Position numbers and translations under genes: made by a program. From Parascedosporium putredinis (taxonomy: Eukaryota; Ascomycota; Sordariomycetes; Microascales; Microascaceae), in the NCBI GenBank assembly GCA_949357655.1, contig CASHTG010000007.1, positions 558,001-622,000 on the forward strand: a stretch of 64,000 nt of DNA, read 5' to 3'. The notes under the pieces were generated by a model. The model was given only the letters and a program-made list of their open reading frames with translations, had not been told where the DNA came from and ran no database searches. Every line of letters starts with the position of its first letter. Within the stretch, counting starts at the first letter, position 1. Below, piece by piece: positions 50,901-62,571 of this stretch.

Positions 50901-52553
50901 TTACGCCAAGCTCGTGTAGCATAGTGGTTGCGAGAACGAAGCTCGCAGCGAGTTTCTCACTCTCGCTATAAGTCGGCTCCAACAGTGGCATCAATACATC
51001 GGCGTTAATGAGCACAAACTGGTTGACGCGACCATGGTTGGGCGGGGGCCACACGTGGGTTGCGGTGATGGCCCAACTACCAGGGTCGCCCTGGACGCAC
51101 CACTGTACACTGTCTTCGACGAATTCCCACATGACATCGACCAAGTCGTCGTAGTAAGCCGTGCGAAGGAAGTCTAGTTCCTTAAACGGGTTCAGCCCGA
51201 CGGGATCCGGGGTGAGAGATCAAAGGTCTGAAGGCTTATCTGGTTACCGCTGGTGCTTGGTGGGCGCTTATCCCGGAATGGCTGTACGATCTTGCGGTCC
51301 CAGACTCGCACGGCCGCGCTGAGGAACGCTGGGTTTTGGTAGAGGACCTTGCTGACGAGTCGCAGCGCGGGCTGCATCGCGGCCCATAGATCGTCGTTAT
51401 GCTGGCGGACAAAGCTCTCCCCACGGAGCAGGAGAACACGCATGTTAGCAATCATCATCTAGTGTGATGGGAAGCAAAGTGGTGAGGCGTTCGTGCGAGG
51501 GCCTACATACCTGAACATCCAACTCCCCCGGGTTGAGCTAGTTTGGTAAAACCAACGGGGCTCATCAGGATCAGTGCCGACATTATGGTCATTGACAGGG
51601 ACTGGCCATTTAGATCTCTCCAAGATCCTAGGACACGGTTGTGATTAGCAGCTCTCTAATCAAATGAAGAGGGATGGAAGAAAGAAAAGGGGACGGGATG
51701 AAAGTCCCCAGTCACAAAGATTGCGTAGCATAGGGGAAGGGATGGGAAAACTTACGGGTGGATGGGGCCGTCGATTGGATCTGCAATGTTTACAGCTCGC
51801 ATAGTGAAAACATCAGTATCGACGAGCTAGAGCATATCGAGAATTCCGTTAGTCCTCGGATCCAGTATACTCGCGAACAATCTCCCCATCTTAGGACGCC
51901 GTGCTAGCGCATGCATACTTACATCGTTGGAAGTCAAATCACCAAAAGGAGAGACTGCCACGCCTCGTCTTCTCTCAACTTATCCAGCCACTCCAGGTAT
52001 GCTCTGTCGTCGTTCGAGAGGTGCAAGGACGGCAAGATATCCTCGATCCAGTCGGACACATCCAGCTTATAGTCGAGCGCGACGCCATCGAAATACTCCA
52101 TCAGCCACTTCTTCGTCACGGGCGCCGCGCCCTCCGGGTCGTCTGCCGCGGAAAAGGCAAAATCCTCCCTCGTCGGCGTCGTCCGCGACCGGCCCGGCGG
52201 GCCTTCCAAGTGCAGGCCCCATCGCTTGGCCCAGGCCGACGGGTGGATGTCTTCGCTCGGGTTGCCGGTGCTGGAGGCCACAACGTCGTCGGGGTGGAGC
52301 GCCGGCCGGAGCCTGTTGAGGGCGTCGCCCTTGCCAACTTTTGGCCTGTAGGGAGAGAGATATCCGGGGAAAAGGCGACCCAGTACTTGCCCGCCGGCGG
52401 GGCCGTGGGGTGAGCTGTTTGCTGCTGGATGTCTTCTCGTCCCGCTGTCCACTGGCGCTCCTTCTTCGTCGATCCCGCGGCTTGCCGGGGAAAGACATCG
52501 TAGATGCTGTTAGTCTTCGTTCTCTTTTGTTGGGGGCATATTGATGAGTGCAA
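47913..52553 (-). CDS. uncharacterised large protein with HELGH zincin motif and C-terminal coiled coil
   Basis: Six exons, minus strand: 52553-51923, 51826-51756, 51627-51511, 51458-50905, 50728-50546 and 50461-47913, about 1,370 residues. Exon 4 ends FVLATTMLHELG and exon 5 begins HAFSSSGETL, so splicing at 50905/50728 makes HELGHAF, a zinc-metalloprotease HExxH signature near residue 458. About 50 residues on, ESEQVAEVGFAFENW offers glutamates for the third zinc ligand. Frame losses of one base each are inferred near 52335, 51958, 51538, 51210 (CCCCGG), 49642 (T run), 48526, 48205 and 48125. The last pieces (FATHDRFANQFEAFRRG and FKIAEEAEAYPRDRLLDGY) lie in other frames beyond the first stop. 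Residues from about 980 are heptad-like (RLALLIVAKEAELQDLHTRR). The N-terminus is basic and disordered, and its start (52553 or 52498) is unsure. I recall similar unnamed fungal proteins; the function is unknown. Confidence 0.8.
50729..50904 (-). other. intron splitting the HELG|H zinc motif
   Basis: The donor is CTTGGC|GTAAGT (50904) and the acceptor GAACGTAG|CAC (ends 50729), in phase 0. The 176-nt intron separates HELG from the second zinc histidine. An unspliced reading ends soon after HELGVS in the intron and would lack the second ligand. Confidence 0.85.
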
Positions 52554-55500
52554 TTTCAGTTACGCTAGCTGGGGAGTGCACATAAGATTTGGGCAATGGG
52601 TGATCGCGATGTTGGATTTAGTGGCTCTCGGGGCCAAGGACCAAATATACAGGAGTCTAATGAGGCCCACAAAGGGCCTGTGATAGCTAACCTCATTGTA
52701 AAGAGATACACCTGCCACGACAAAGGACATCATAGCTTCAAAGGTCAGACTGGTATAATGGCCCGTTATCCTTCCCTGGTGGAAACTGGTCCTGGGCCGG
52801 GCTCATCAACACGGCGAGGTGAAAGGATATCCATAGATCTTAAGCAATAAATGTAGTACCACATATTAATGATATACTGATGGGGTCAAGTAGGGCAGTT
52901 AGATGATATAGTCTTGCTATACCGACAGAATAAACTACCCTAGGAATGAGAGAGATGCGCGGGGATATACCAAAGCCATCATGGACGCATCGACAATGTC
53001 AGCATTAGCATGCTCGGCCCGTCATTGTTCATCTGTGACAAAGAGCAGTGCTAGCCTCCGGCGTTCTTTGCCCGGTACATGGGCCATGCTCTATCCCATC
53101 TATGCCTACTTGTGGAGCGATTACTTGGAAATGCTCGCCTTTGACCCCGTTGCTCAACAAGAGACGGAATCGTACTCTTTTTCTCCCCTCTTTCTTTTCG
53201 TTGTTTTAATTATTTTCCTTCATCTTCCCCTTTCGCCTTTTCCGCCGCTCTTTTCCGAAGACCGGCCGGTTGAGAATGTTGAGAATAAAAGGAAATGGTA
53301 GATGAAAGCAAAGGCTCGACGGAGGGGATGTCCGGCCGGTTGGGCAAAAGACGGTCCCGGATCTAGACGGTGCCGAAAGTTAATTTTGACGCGGGAATCG
53401 TGAACCGTCCGGCCGTTCCGTCCGGTAACGGAGATCCTTTTTCTCCTTCTATTTTTTTCTCTTTGGCCATGGCCCGCCCGCCCCCACTGGGGCGGTCCCC
53501 TTTCGCACTCGCGCAATCTGAACCCACCACTGCCTCCCCCACCAGGCAAATTAGAAGACGCGGGAAACAAGGAAGGGAGAGAAGCTAAGCGGCTGAACAA
53601 GTTGTCGCCACCTTAACTCCGCGATAGTAATGAGCTGCTGATAATCGTGAGATCGTAGCAAGGGGCACGTTCTATCAATAAACGGAAAAGAGAAAGGCTT
53701 GAGCCCAAAGGAGGAAAACAATACGACACGGATGGTTACATTGAGAGAAAGGGTTTAGCTGGGCGTGGGGGGAGAGGGCGAAGCGTGGCAGACCGTTCGA
53801 TTTGGGTCCCCGGGGCACCACGGGGCCGAAAACGAGAGAAACACGGGACAGCGAATGGATAAAATAAGAATAAAAAGAGCAAGAAGAAAAAAAACCCTCC
53901 GAAGAGGGCGGGAGGGTGAGCGGGAGGATGGTTTCGTATTTGCTTTTCTTGTCTCTTATTGTGTCTTTCTCCATTCGTTCTCTCACCTCTGGATGCATGC
54001 GCAGTCAGCCCACCGTTCGCCGTGGCTGCTGTGATACTGCCGTCGACGGGGCTCACGTTCGTCGGAAGGCGGGTTATCCGGGGCAAGTGCCCGCCGCTGC
54101 CCCCCCTTTTGCGATCCTTTTGTCTTCTTCTTGACCCCTTTTCTTCCTCTCCATTTTCTTATTTATTTTCGGGCTTTGGTACTTAGAGCGGCGAGGCATC
54201 GTGATCGTGACTGATCTCCGCCGCACGGGGAGTTCCTAAACACCGCTCCCAGGCGCTGTCGCGTGCTTGCTCGAGAGCGGCCTCATGATCTTGCCTCGGT
54301 GGTCTTGCCCTGGGTTGCATCATGGAAAACTGAAATCGGCCCGTGGGCGCGCCGATGCCACACACTTTGACACGCGCGGCCAGCATGGCGAAATAAAGGC
54401 ACGATGCATGGGTATCGTCAATTGAGAGAGGTCATCGGCAGATGCGTGGTTTTCTCTCTCCTCCCTCCCCCTTTTTCTCACCAACCATTTGTTGGGTCCC
54501 TGAGAAACAAGGGAGAGCAAATCGTTGTTTTTCTTTTCCCACCCAAGGTAGGTCGCCCCGTCGAGCCTGTAGGGTATCACAACTGGAAAGGGGTTGGCTC
54601 TCCCACAGCGGATATTTAGCCTGGGCACCGGCAAAGGTAAAATTCACAAGGCATTGAGGCGACGCAAGAAACCCGCCACAGGGAGGGTCCATGACCCGTA
54701 CCTCCGAAGGCCCGGGGCTCGGGCGGAAGATCGGGCACAGGGTCGCCAACAGAGCTTCACCCTCTGGTCTCTTTGTACAAGTATTTCAGCCCACAGCATG
54801 TGTTAGGACATGACGCATGGGCCGATAATCGCCTGTTGGGAGATTCTTTTGAGGTCGAGACTTCCTCGCCGCCGGCGGCGGGGATGCTCTCACGATCAAC
54901 CTCTCTCGGCCGCTCTCCCTCCTCCATAGCCTCTGCCTTGATGCGGCAAAGTCTCTAGGCTTCAAGTGTCAAGAGTTGCTCCCACGACTGATACCGGCGT
55001 GGTCGGAGATGGCTCGGACATCGCCCCTGCCCGCTTTTACGCAAAGCGTCGATAATGAATCTACCCCGTGAACAAGTGTGGAGTGATGTGCGCCGAGCCT
55101 TTTTTTCTCTCTCTGACGGCTACTATTGCTGCTGGCTTCTGCTCCCACTGCCATAGCTGCTTGCGTCAACCAGCTCCTCATGTCCTTCTAGTCTCAGAGG
55201 GTGCTGGGAAATTTGTGCGCTTCCCCACCTTTTTTCCCACCCTCTTCCGACTTGGCTCCATCGCGTGCGCCGCCCGCCCGGGTGACCTTCCCCACACCCT
55301 CTTAGTTTCGACCCTTCCCCCTCGGATTTCTCGACCAAAGGGGAAGAGGGGAGGACTAAGTTATGGCTACAGGGAGAACGGCCGAATAGCTGTATATCTA
55401 GCTCATTCTCCGAAGAAATTTTCGGGAAGTCACTGAGGCGAGTGGAAGACGATTCTGTGAAAACTCGTCTTGTAGGTTGAAGGAATGAGGAGCGAAGGGG

Positions 55501-58500
55501 ACCACAAGGCCTGAGCTTGCGACTGACGAAAGCGGAGCTGGCTGTCTGAAGCGGCAGGCAGGCGTGGGCTCATTTCGTGTATCGATTTTTGCGCGCCGGG
55601 GCGTCGGGGCTTTGTCGCGAGAGTCTAGCCAATTCTTGCTCCTCTCTGACGTACCGCCCCCGTCCACCGTCCCATGCGTGACGGGCTGGACGAATGAATT
55701 TTGTATTTTTGGATTCAGCGTGAGCTTCGGGGGCTCGCCAGCCAGTCAGAAACGGGCGTAGGATGCTAGCCATTTCTGGGCGATCCGCCGGTCCTCGCGC
55801 GTGCCGCGCCCCGAAAAAGACAACCGTGTCTCCGACAAATTCTCGACTGATCCCTGGACCGGAACTTCCGTTTCACTGACCTTGTCCTTGAACTTTGCTG
55901 CTGATAAACGAAAAAGGCGGAAATGTTGAGGTGAGCGACACAAAGGAGACAATAATCCACGTTCCAAGAGTCAGAGTTCAAGGTGGGCTAAGTCTCGCTT
56001 CAACGTCGCCATGCCATTACGTTGCCAAGGGGTGCTGGGAGGTTTGACCGAAAAAAACTGGAGGGTGTTGAGCCGTTGCAGGGCCAGCCTTCTCCTCGTC
56101 CTCGTCCTCGCTCCCCGCCCCCTCGCCGTGTCGTACCTTGTCAAAACAGCCTACGTGTACCACTGTACTCCCGTTTTCAACCAAGAGGGTGATTCGCCAA
56201 CCCTTGGAAATTGGGCCAACAGCTCCAGTCGATCGGCGGTACAATCAACGGTGGCTCCGGACGGACATAAAAAGCACGCCTTTTTCTTTCCTCTGTTCGT
56301 TTGCATGCACAGGGGGCCAGGAGCACTGTGTGTCTCCTACTGTTTCTTCCGAGTCCTCGGGACGCCACAGAAAGCAATATCCCCTGGCTCGAAGGGTAGC
56401 TACTGAAGATGGTGACCCGTGGAATTCCGTCTCGCGAGCAAGCAGTAGGGATGAGACGGGTTAATTGGCAATCGAATCTGAGGGTAAAAAAGAAAAAAAA
56501 AAAAAAAAAAGAAAACAAGAAAAAAAAAAAAAGAAGGAAAGCACGAGGGCTTGAAAATGAAAACGGATGATGACTATTTTGGGTTTATTTTTCTGCGCCT
56601 TGTTCTTTTCAGGAGCAAGAAAAATAAGAAAATCAACCGGATCCTTGAGTGATACCGAGGGCGAGGACGGATGACGGATAGCTCGGGGCGGGGACAGCAA
56701 GGACGGGATGGGTGCCTCGGACGTTCGTCACCGTGTCGATCAAGCGGTAAGAAGAGGATGGAAGGCGAGGAAACACGAGAAGGAAGGGCAGAAGGGGCAG
56801 GGGCGACACGGAATCTAGGACCCTTCGTGCTTGGGCCCGGCGCGCTCACGACAAACAGACGAGCTGATGGAGAGGCCAGGCTCCGTCCCAGCAGGAGCGC
56901 TCTCTGACGGGCGACGACGGGCGACGGGGGAGGATTCAGTGGTGAGGGAGGGGAGTAGGGGTTGCCGTGTAATACTGTACGGAGCACTGTACGAGGTACA
57001 TTGAGAACTTGCCCTGGCCTAGGTATGCCACTGCCGTGAGATGGACCGAATGGGATCAACGAGGTACGTCCGGAGTTGCTAATCTCCCGACGCCTCGGCA
57101 CTGTGTTTGGGGCAAGTTGAGCCTGCCAAGCTCTCGCTAAACTGGGTTTGGTATCGACCCAAGACAGGACTTGTTCTTGTTTGGCGGGATTCGGGATGAT
57201 TGAGAGCCAGCTCTTGTAGCAGCCTCCGTCTCCCATGGGCCACCAAGCGCCAGGAGGTCACGTTCGCCAGAAGTCGGAACATATGGCCCACCCAGGGTCG
57301 CACGCGAAAAAGAAGGGGAGAGAAAAAGAGGGTTGCCTCGGCCAGGGCGCCTGCCGGTGGTGTTTCGCGTCGAAGATGAGCGTGATGCGCTTCATTTGCA
57401 AGGGAGAGCGCGCGGCGCCAGATCGGGGGTAGATGAAGGGGACAGGTAAAAAGAACATTTTTCGACGGTATTTGAACCAAAGAAAATTGGGTTCGAAGGG
57501 GGCTTGGCGGCGAACGCGCGAAGTTTCGACATTCCTCAGCACGAGCCTCTGAGCCTTTGGGTAGTTCTTTCTCGTTTGTCGCTCCTCTGCGGCGGGGAGA
57601 AGCCCTAGGTACTCCCCGTTGGGAAGGGGGTGCTCGAGAGAGTGGACGGGACCGAGATGGCGCGTTGTGGAATTTTCATCTGTCTCCACGGGGCGGGGGA
57701 AGGAGCCTTGGTGGTCCCTTCCCCGGTCTCTTCCCTCAGCCCCCAGCACTCCTCCGTCAAGTTGATTTCACACTGCCCCCGAGATTTCAGCCACATCGGC
57801 CGGCGACCACACTCACCACCTCGCAATTGTTGTTTGTTCGGAGTAAGAATTCGAGAAGGTTACGGAAGGAGTCGAGCGTGTCCTTGAATCTATCTGCGAA
57901 TGAGAGAAAAGGGAATTCGCAAAGAAGATTTTAATCCTCTTTCTTCTTCTTTTTTTTCTCCTTGTCGTAGCCAGGGTTTTATCTCTTTTCTTGACACCAT
58001 TTATTAGATCCCGATGATGGGGGAGATTGTGATGGCAAGTTGTGGCGGGGGCTGAACAGGGAGGTTGTGCCTCTGCAGCGCCTACGCTGGGATTTAGGGC
58101 GCTGAATGCTGGGCTTCCGGCAACAACATCCGACCCGTCCGGGCCTTCGAGCCTTGGGTCAATCCCAACTGTCGAACCGGTCGCCGCTGGTCATCGCTCA
58201 ACTGGGATCGCTCATTTTGTCGTACGTGTCCGAATCAAACATGGCGATTACCGGTCGGTAACATCGCTAGCAAGAATTGAGAAACGATGTGTGGATTGAT
58301 CCCCGTCCTTGTGCCGTGGCTGCAGTTTGTTGTCCTCTGGTTCTCCATTCTTTCGGCTTCGCCAAGGCTCCGGTGCGGCATTTTCGAATGGTGAGCTTCG
58401 GGCCCTTGGGGTGGTCATCGCTCAAGTACCTAGCTGCCAGCCCACTGGCCTCGGTTTAACATAGCACAATCTCGGCGGGGGCGATTGGCTTCATCAAATC

Positions 58501-59080
58501 AGTTGAAGCAGCAGAACCCTAGTAGGCCGCTGGGACGGTTCAAGTGCTCAGTGCGCCAGTGTGTTGCGGTACCGAAACTCCTCCTTGGGATTTGCTCGCA
58601 ACAACGCTCGCGACTGGAGCAGGGCCCTCGCCGTTGATCCCCTCTCGTCAACTTGGTGAAGCATCCGCCCCGACCCTCCCGCCCGAAATTGACCGCCGTC
58701 AAACCCATTGATTTTTCTTTCATCTGACTCGTCCACCTCAGTCCGTGATTCGGTGCCCCCAGCGCGCACACGCGCCTTGGCCTTGCCAACCCGCCCACCC
58801 CTCTCACTTTCCCTCTCCCTTCGGTCTGTGTTCATTGCAGCGTTCCTTCCCCTTCCGCCTTGCGCCCCCGCGAATTTTCAACTTGCTCTAAGTGGCTCCG
58901 AAACCCTCGCGTCACCCACAAACAGTTCTGCATCCCGTCCACTTTCTTCGTCCCCTTTCGATTTCCATCTTCCTCTCCATCCCTCAGCATCGCCAAATAA
59001 CCCGAGTTTCATCAACTGTTCACGCTATCCTTTTGGCACGATTTTTCCATTTCATTTTATCAACCTTCTCCGTGGGGAAG
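52554..59080. other. 6.5 kb gene-free region between divergent HELGH and zinc-cluster genes
   Basis: No ORF here shows a motif or convincing codon bias. The part 52560-52980 is AT-richer (TAATGATATACTGATGG and similar) and could be a decayed element, but I see no ends or coding remnant. From 54.0 to 58.7 kb the DNA is mixed, with a homopurine block at 56486-56537 and GC-rich spacer elsewhere. CT-rich DNA from 58.7 kb on is the presumed promoter and leader of the zinc-cluster gene. Confidence 0.4.
56486..56537. repeat. homopurine A-rich tract
   Basis: About 52 nt of nearly pure A with a few G and one C, including an uninterrupted run of 18 A. It is a potential source of assembly error and nucleosome exclusion. 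Confidence 0.8.
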
Positions 59081-59102
59081 GTTAATATTCTCGTGTCCCA
59101 CA

Positions 59103-59284
59103 GTAAGTCGGATAGCCGTTGCCGACGCACGCCCGACTTTGACGACTGCCAAGACTCCACCTGCCCAGAGATCCCGCGCCCGAGTTCAGGGCTTCCTCGA
59201 CAGCCCTGGTTCAAGGGTTTCGCAGCAAAGACCTGGCTTCAAACCGCTCCATCGCTGTCTTCTCTTCCTTTTCTTCTTGTCTAG
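59103..59284 (+). other. candidate 5'-leader intron of the zinc-cluster gene
   Basis: CCCACA|GTAAGTCG at 59103 is a strong donor. TTTTCTTCTTGTCTAG|GGG ending at 59284 is a strong acceptor with a pyrimidine tract. The 182-nt interval lies about 720 nt before the ATG at 60001, within CT-rich leader-like DNA. Only the splice-site look supports it. Confidence 0.35.
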
Positions 59285-59389
59285 GGGATCATCAACCTCT
59301 TGGTCGGATTGTTCGGTGGCCATCACGCCCACACGCGTACTCCGGTTCGTCCGAGGCGCGCCACCCCACGGATAGGGTGTTGTTCGGAA

Positions 59390-60000
59390 AGAGCAATCGG
59401 GGGCTTGTAATCTGCCTTTTTTCCACTTCTTTCCTTTTCCTTTTCTTTTTTTCTTCCTCAGGCACCCCCGCCCGGGGCAGCTCCCACGCTTCGGCCGGCC
59501 GACCCCAGACCCAAAAGGGGCCAGAGGGAGCCAGAAAGCCGATTTTACGCCTCACTAAACAGCCCACCACCCCCGAAAAACCTTCCGCCCTTTTCCTTCC
59601 TTCCCTCCCCTAGCTCCCCAGTTTCAGCCTTTCCCATTTTTCTCACCACCCAAATCACCAGAGCCGCCCCGGCCGCTCCCTCCGTGTTTCCTTTTCCTCT
59701 CCTCCTTTTCCTTCCCTCCCCTACCTCCCTAGGAAAAAAACCCTCTCCTCTATTTTTTTCCCCCTTCCCTTCCCCTCCCCTTCATCCACACAACACTACG
59801 CATCAAACCTGAAATTCGCGACTTGATTATCGGTTTGCGCGAAGCAGCAGCCTCTTGTCGTACTGCATTCCATCGCATCAGTGATCGCGCAAACAGCCGT
59901 CTCTGATTGTTTTCCCCCTTTCCATCCCGCTCCCACCCAACACGCCCTCATCCCATTTGACCTGCTCGGAAGCAACCAGTGCCATCCATCGCGAAGCACG
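59390..60000 (+). promoter_or_regulatory. pyrimidine-rich leader/promoter of the zinc-cluster gene
   Basis: Most of this stretch is C and T on the plus strand (for example CCTTCCCTCCCCTAGCTCCC), broken by short mixed blocks. Such tracts mark promoters and long 5' leaders of regulatory genes in filamentous fungi. No single transcription start can be chosen. Confidence 0.4.
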
Positions 60001-62571
60001 ATGTCTTCCTCTGGCGCCGTACGCCAGACTGCCCTCAGGGCCGGCGGCGCCTGTGTGCGCTGCCGCAAGGGCAAGACCAAGTGTGTCTACGAAAATGGAC
60101 GCGCTCCCTGCCGGAACTGTGCAAAGGGAATGCACGATTGCTATCTGCCCTCGGAGTCCAACGCCCATATTCATGGCCAAACTCCAACTCGCACCCAGAG
60201 CCGCCCTGCTCGCGACAGCCTGCCCGGATCGGGTCCTGCTGCAGACACTCGAAGCGCGCTCCCCGGCGCGCTTCCTTCGCGAGCGGCCCCAAACACCAGT
60301 GAGAAGTGAGTGATGCCATCCCATTTTCTTGTCTTTTGCCCCTCCTCTCGTTTGCCCTTGTTCGCTTGATGGATTGCGCTCTATCATGGCTCGTTGCACA
60401 TCAAGCCGCGACTACAAGCTATGGCTGCACCGCCTTTGCATCGCCACGTCGCCTCGCACTTGAGGGCTGCATTCATCGTGTTTTGCAGCCATCTTGTTGG
60501 ACGCTTTTCTTTTCCCGCCGCGCCCCTCGCATACTAAATTTGGGTCTTTCGACTCAAGAACGCGCAGCGCTAACACATAGATCCAGAATCGGGCCTGAGT
60601 TGATGCAGGAATGTGAGCGCATTCTGTCAAAATCTTTCCCTGCCTGCGTCGCCTTCCACAAACCCTCTTTCATCCAGCAGATGAAGACGTTTACGTTGGA
60701 CCAGTCGCTCGTCTATGCACTTTTGTGCTGCGCATCTCGGTAGGTTAACCACCCCTTTAAAATAAGTGCCTTGGTTTTGCCCCTCCGTTTTCCTTTGCGC
60801 CTTTTTCGAAGTCGCGCGTGCACAGAGTGCTGCCTAACGACGCCCTCTCACCAAGCGTGGCGGCTTGCGTGGTCGGACTGGCGATTTCTTGCCTTTGGTC
60901 CCGGGCCTTGCGCGTCCTTCTCCGGTCGCAACCGGCGGCCCTTGCACATCACGTGACGCCCAACGCTAATACGGTCTTCCGTTTTTAGGAGCTCTCCGAA
61001 CATCACGCGCCGATATGGTGGCCAAAACGGTGCGACGGCTGCTGCCGAGCACTTTGCTAGCAAGGCCATGGCTCGCATCAATGAGTCCCTTGACCACCCT
61101 TCCCTCTCCGACATCCAAGCTCTTTGCTTGATTGTTATCCACGAGTGGGGCTCGCGCAACGCTGTTCGAGCTTACATTTACCTGGGCCAGGCCGTACGCA
61201 TGATGCAGATGCATCGTATCCTCAACAGCCACCATGCTCAGCCCGAAGCCGAGCGCTTCCTCAAGGATGAGTCCTGGCGCCGCACCCTGTGGCTCATCTA
61301 CATTCTCGACTGCCTCCTGGCCAGCACTCCCGGTCGCTACCCCGCATTGTCGCCCGGAGACTATGCAGGCGTCCCGCTACCCTGCTCCGATATGAACTTT
61401 GCCTTTGGCAATGCCGTCTATGTCAAGACTCTCATGCTTCATGAGCCCCTCGGCCTCCCTCCTGGCACCCAGACTGGGGAGATTGGCGAATTCGGGCACA
61501 TCGTTCTGGCCACTACTATCTGGCGCGACGTGGTTCAGATGCTGACTGGATGCATGCAGACGTTCAACGCTGAGGCTTGTGCTTCGCTCATGAGTTCCGT
61601 AGAACAGCTGAGGGCGTCGTTGCCGATGCAATTCATTGACAAGCCTGGGCAGGTCAACTTGCACATCACGATGGGCTCCGGAATCACTTTTGCTATGCTT
61701 CATTGCATCCTTCACTGTGCCACCATCTTCCTTCACCGACGCCGGCTACTGCACTCGATCACAACCGAGGGTGTCGACATTGACGAATTCAAGCACACAC
61801 CCCTGTGCCACGATATTGTGGATCGACTCATGGCTTCTTGCCACAGCACTACTGCCCTGCTCGTTGCCCTCGAGCAAGGCACAGACAAGGACTCAGTCGT
61901 CTGTTACCCACTCTTCATGCTCTTCTCGGCCTTCACTGCCAGTGCCACCATTGCCTACCTCTCGCTCAAGGGCCTCACGCCTCCGAACTCGATCGAGACT
62001 GCCGGCGCCATTGTCAAGGATGGGCTTCACCTTATGGAAGAGTCCGTCGAGATTTGGCCCCTCATCACGCCTTGGCTCCGACACCTCAGTGTCATGCAAC
62101 GCGTCCTCAAGACTGAGTCGCAGCAGGCCGGCGGCCCCCAAACTGCCGGTGCCGTTGCGCAAGATCGGACTCCTGTCTCTGTAAAGGACGAGGCAGCTTC
62201 CAATGCGGACAGTGCCATGGACACGGGCGATGCCGACGCGGCCGCGGCTACGAACAACTCAGTAGGTGGAAGTGCGCGAGGTGATAGCGAGCCTCCCATG
62301 GCCCGCAAGTCTGGGTTCACGACGATCAACGGCGGAGGCTCTTCGACGCCTGCCGCCGGCACCTCGCCCCCTCAGCGGCGCTCATTCTGATTCTGCCGCT
62401 GCCACCGCTGCCGCGGCGGCGGCGGCGGCCGCTGTTGCGACGGTTGCCGTGCAGCCCAAGATCGAGACAGATGCCCCTGCTGATATGACCGCATCTGAGC
62501 TCTGCTCTGCCTTTGAGCGCCAGCTCATGGAGCTTGATGATCTCGCCGCGTTTATGGGTGGCGGTGTTTAA
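60001..62571 (+). CDS. Zn(II)2Cys6 transcription factor with fungal-specific middle domain
   Basis: Three exons: 60001-60305, 60581-60739 and 60989-62571, with introns of 275 and 249 nt that join in phase. The repaired length is about 682 residues. The zinc cluster is at residues 18-47, C-x2-C-x6-C-x8-C-x2-C-x6-C (CVRCRKGKTKC...CRNCAKGMHDC). The central region (PELMQECERILSKSFPAC, YIYLGQAVRMMQMHRIL, RRTLWLIYILDCLLAS) is the fungal-specific transcription factor domain. An apparent stop at 62390 follows PQRRSF. Two missing bases near 62372 would move the frame into SGAHSDSAAAT, a poly-alanine run, then ASELCSAFERQLMELDDL and a stop at 62571. The acidic leucine-rich end looks like an activation tail, so I use the later stop. 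The target pathway cannot be told; no metabolic cluster adjoins. Confidence 0.9.
62403..62440 (+). repeat. GCN/GCG trinucleotide repeat (poly-alanine coding)
   Basis: GCTGCCACCGCTGCCGCGGC followed by more GCG and GCC codons encodes a run of alanines near the C-terminus of the zinc-cluster protein. Confidence 0.75.

Noticed and set aside
38678..52553. Pseudogenes (DUF3433, macro-domain, HELGH gene)
   Set aside because: Apart from the frame jumps the protein motifs and splice sites are intact, and the same damage appears in essential EF-3. Decay would also bring in-frame stops and motif loss.
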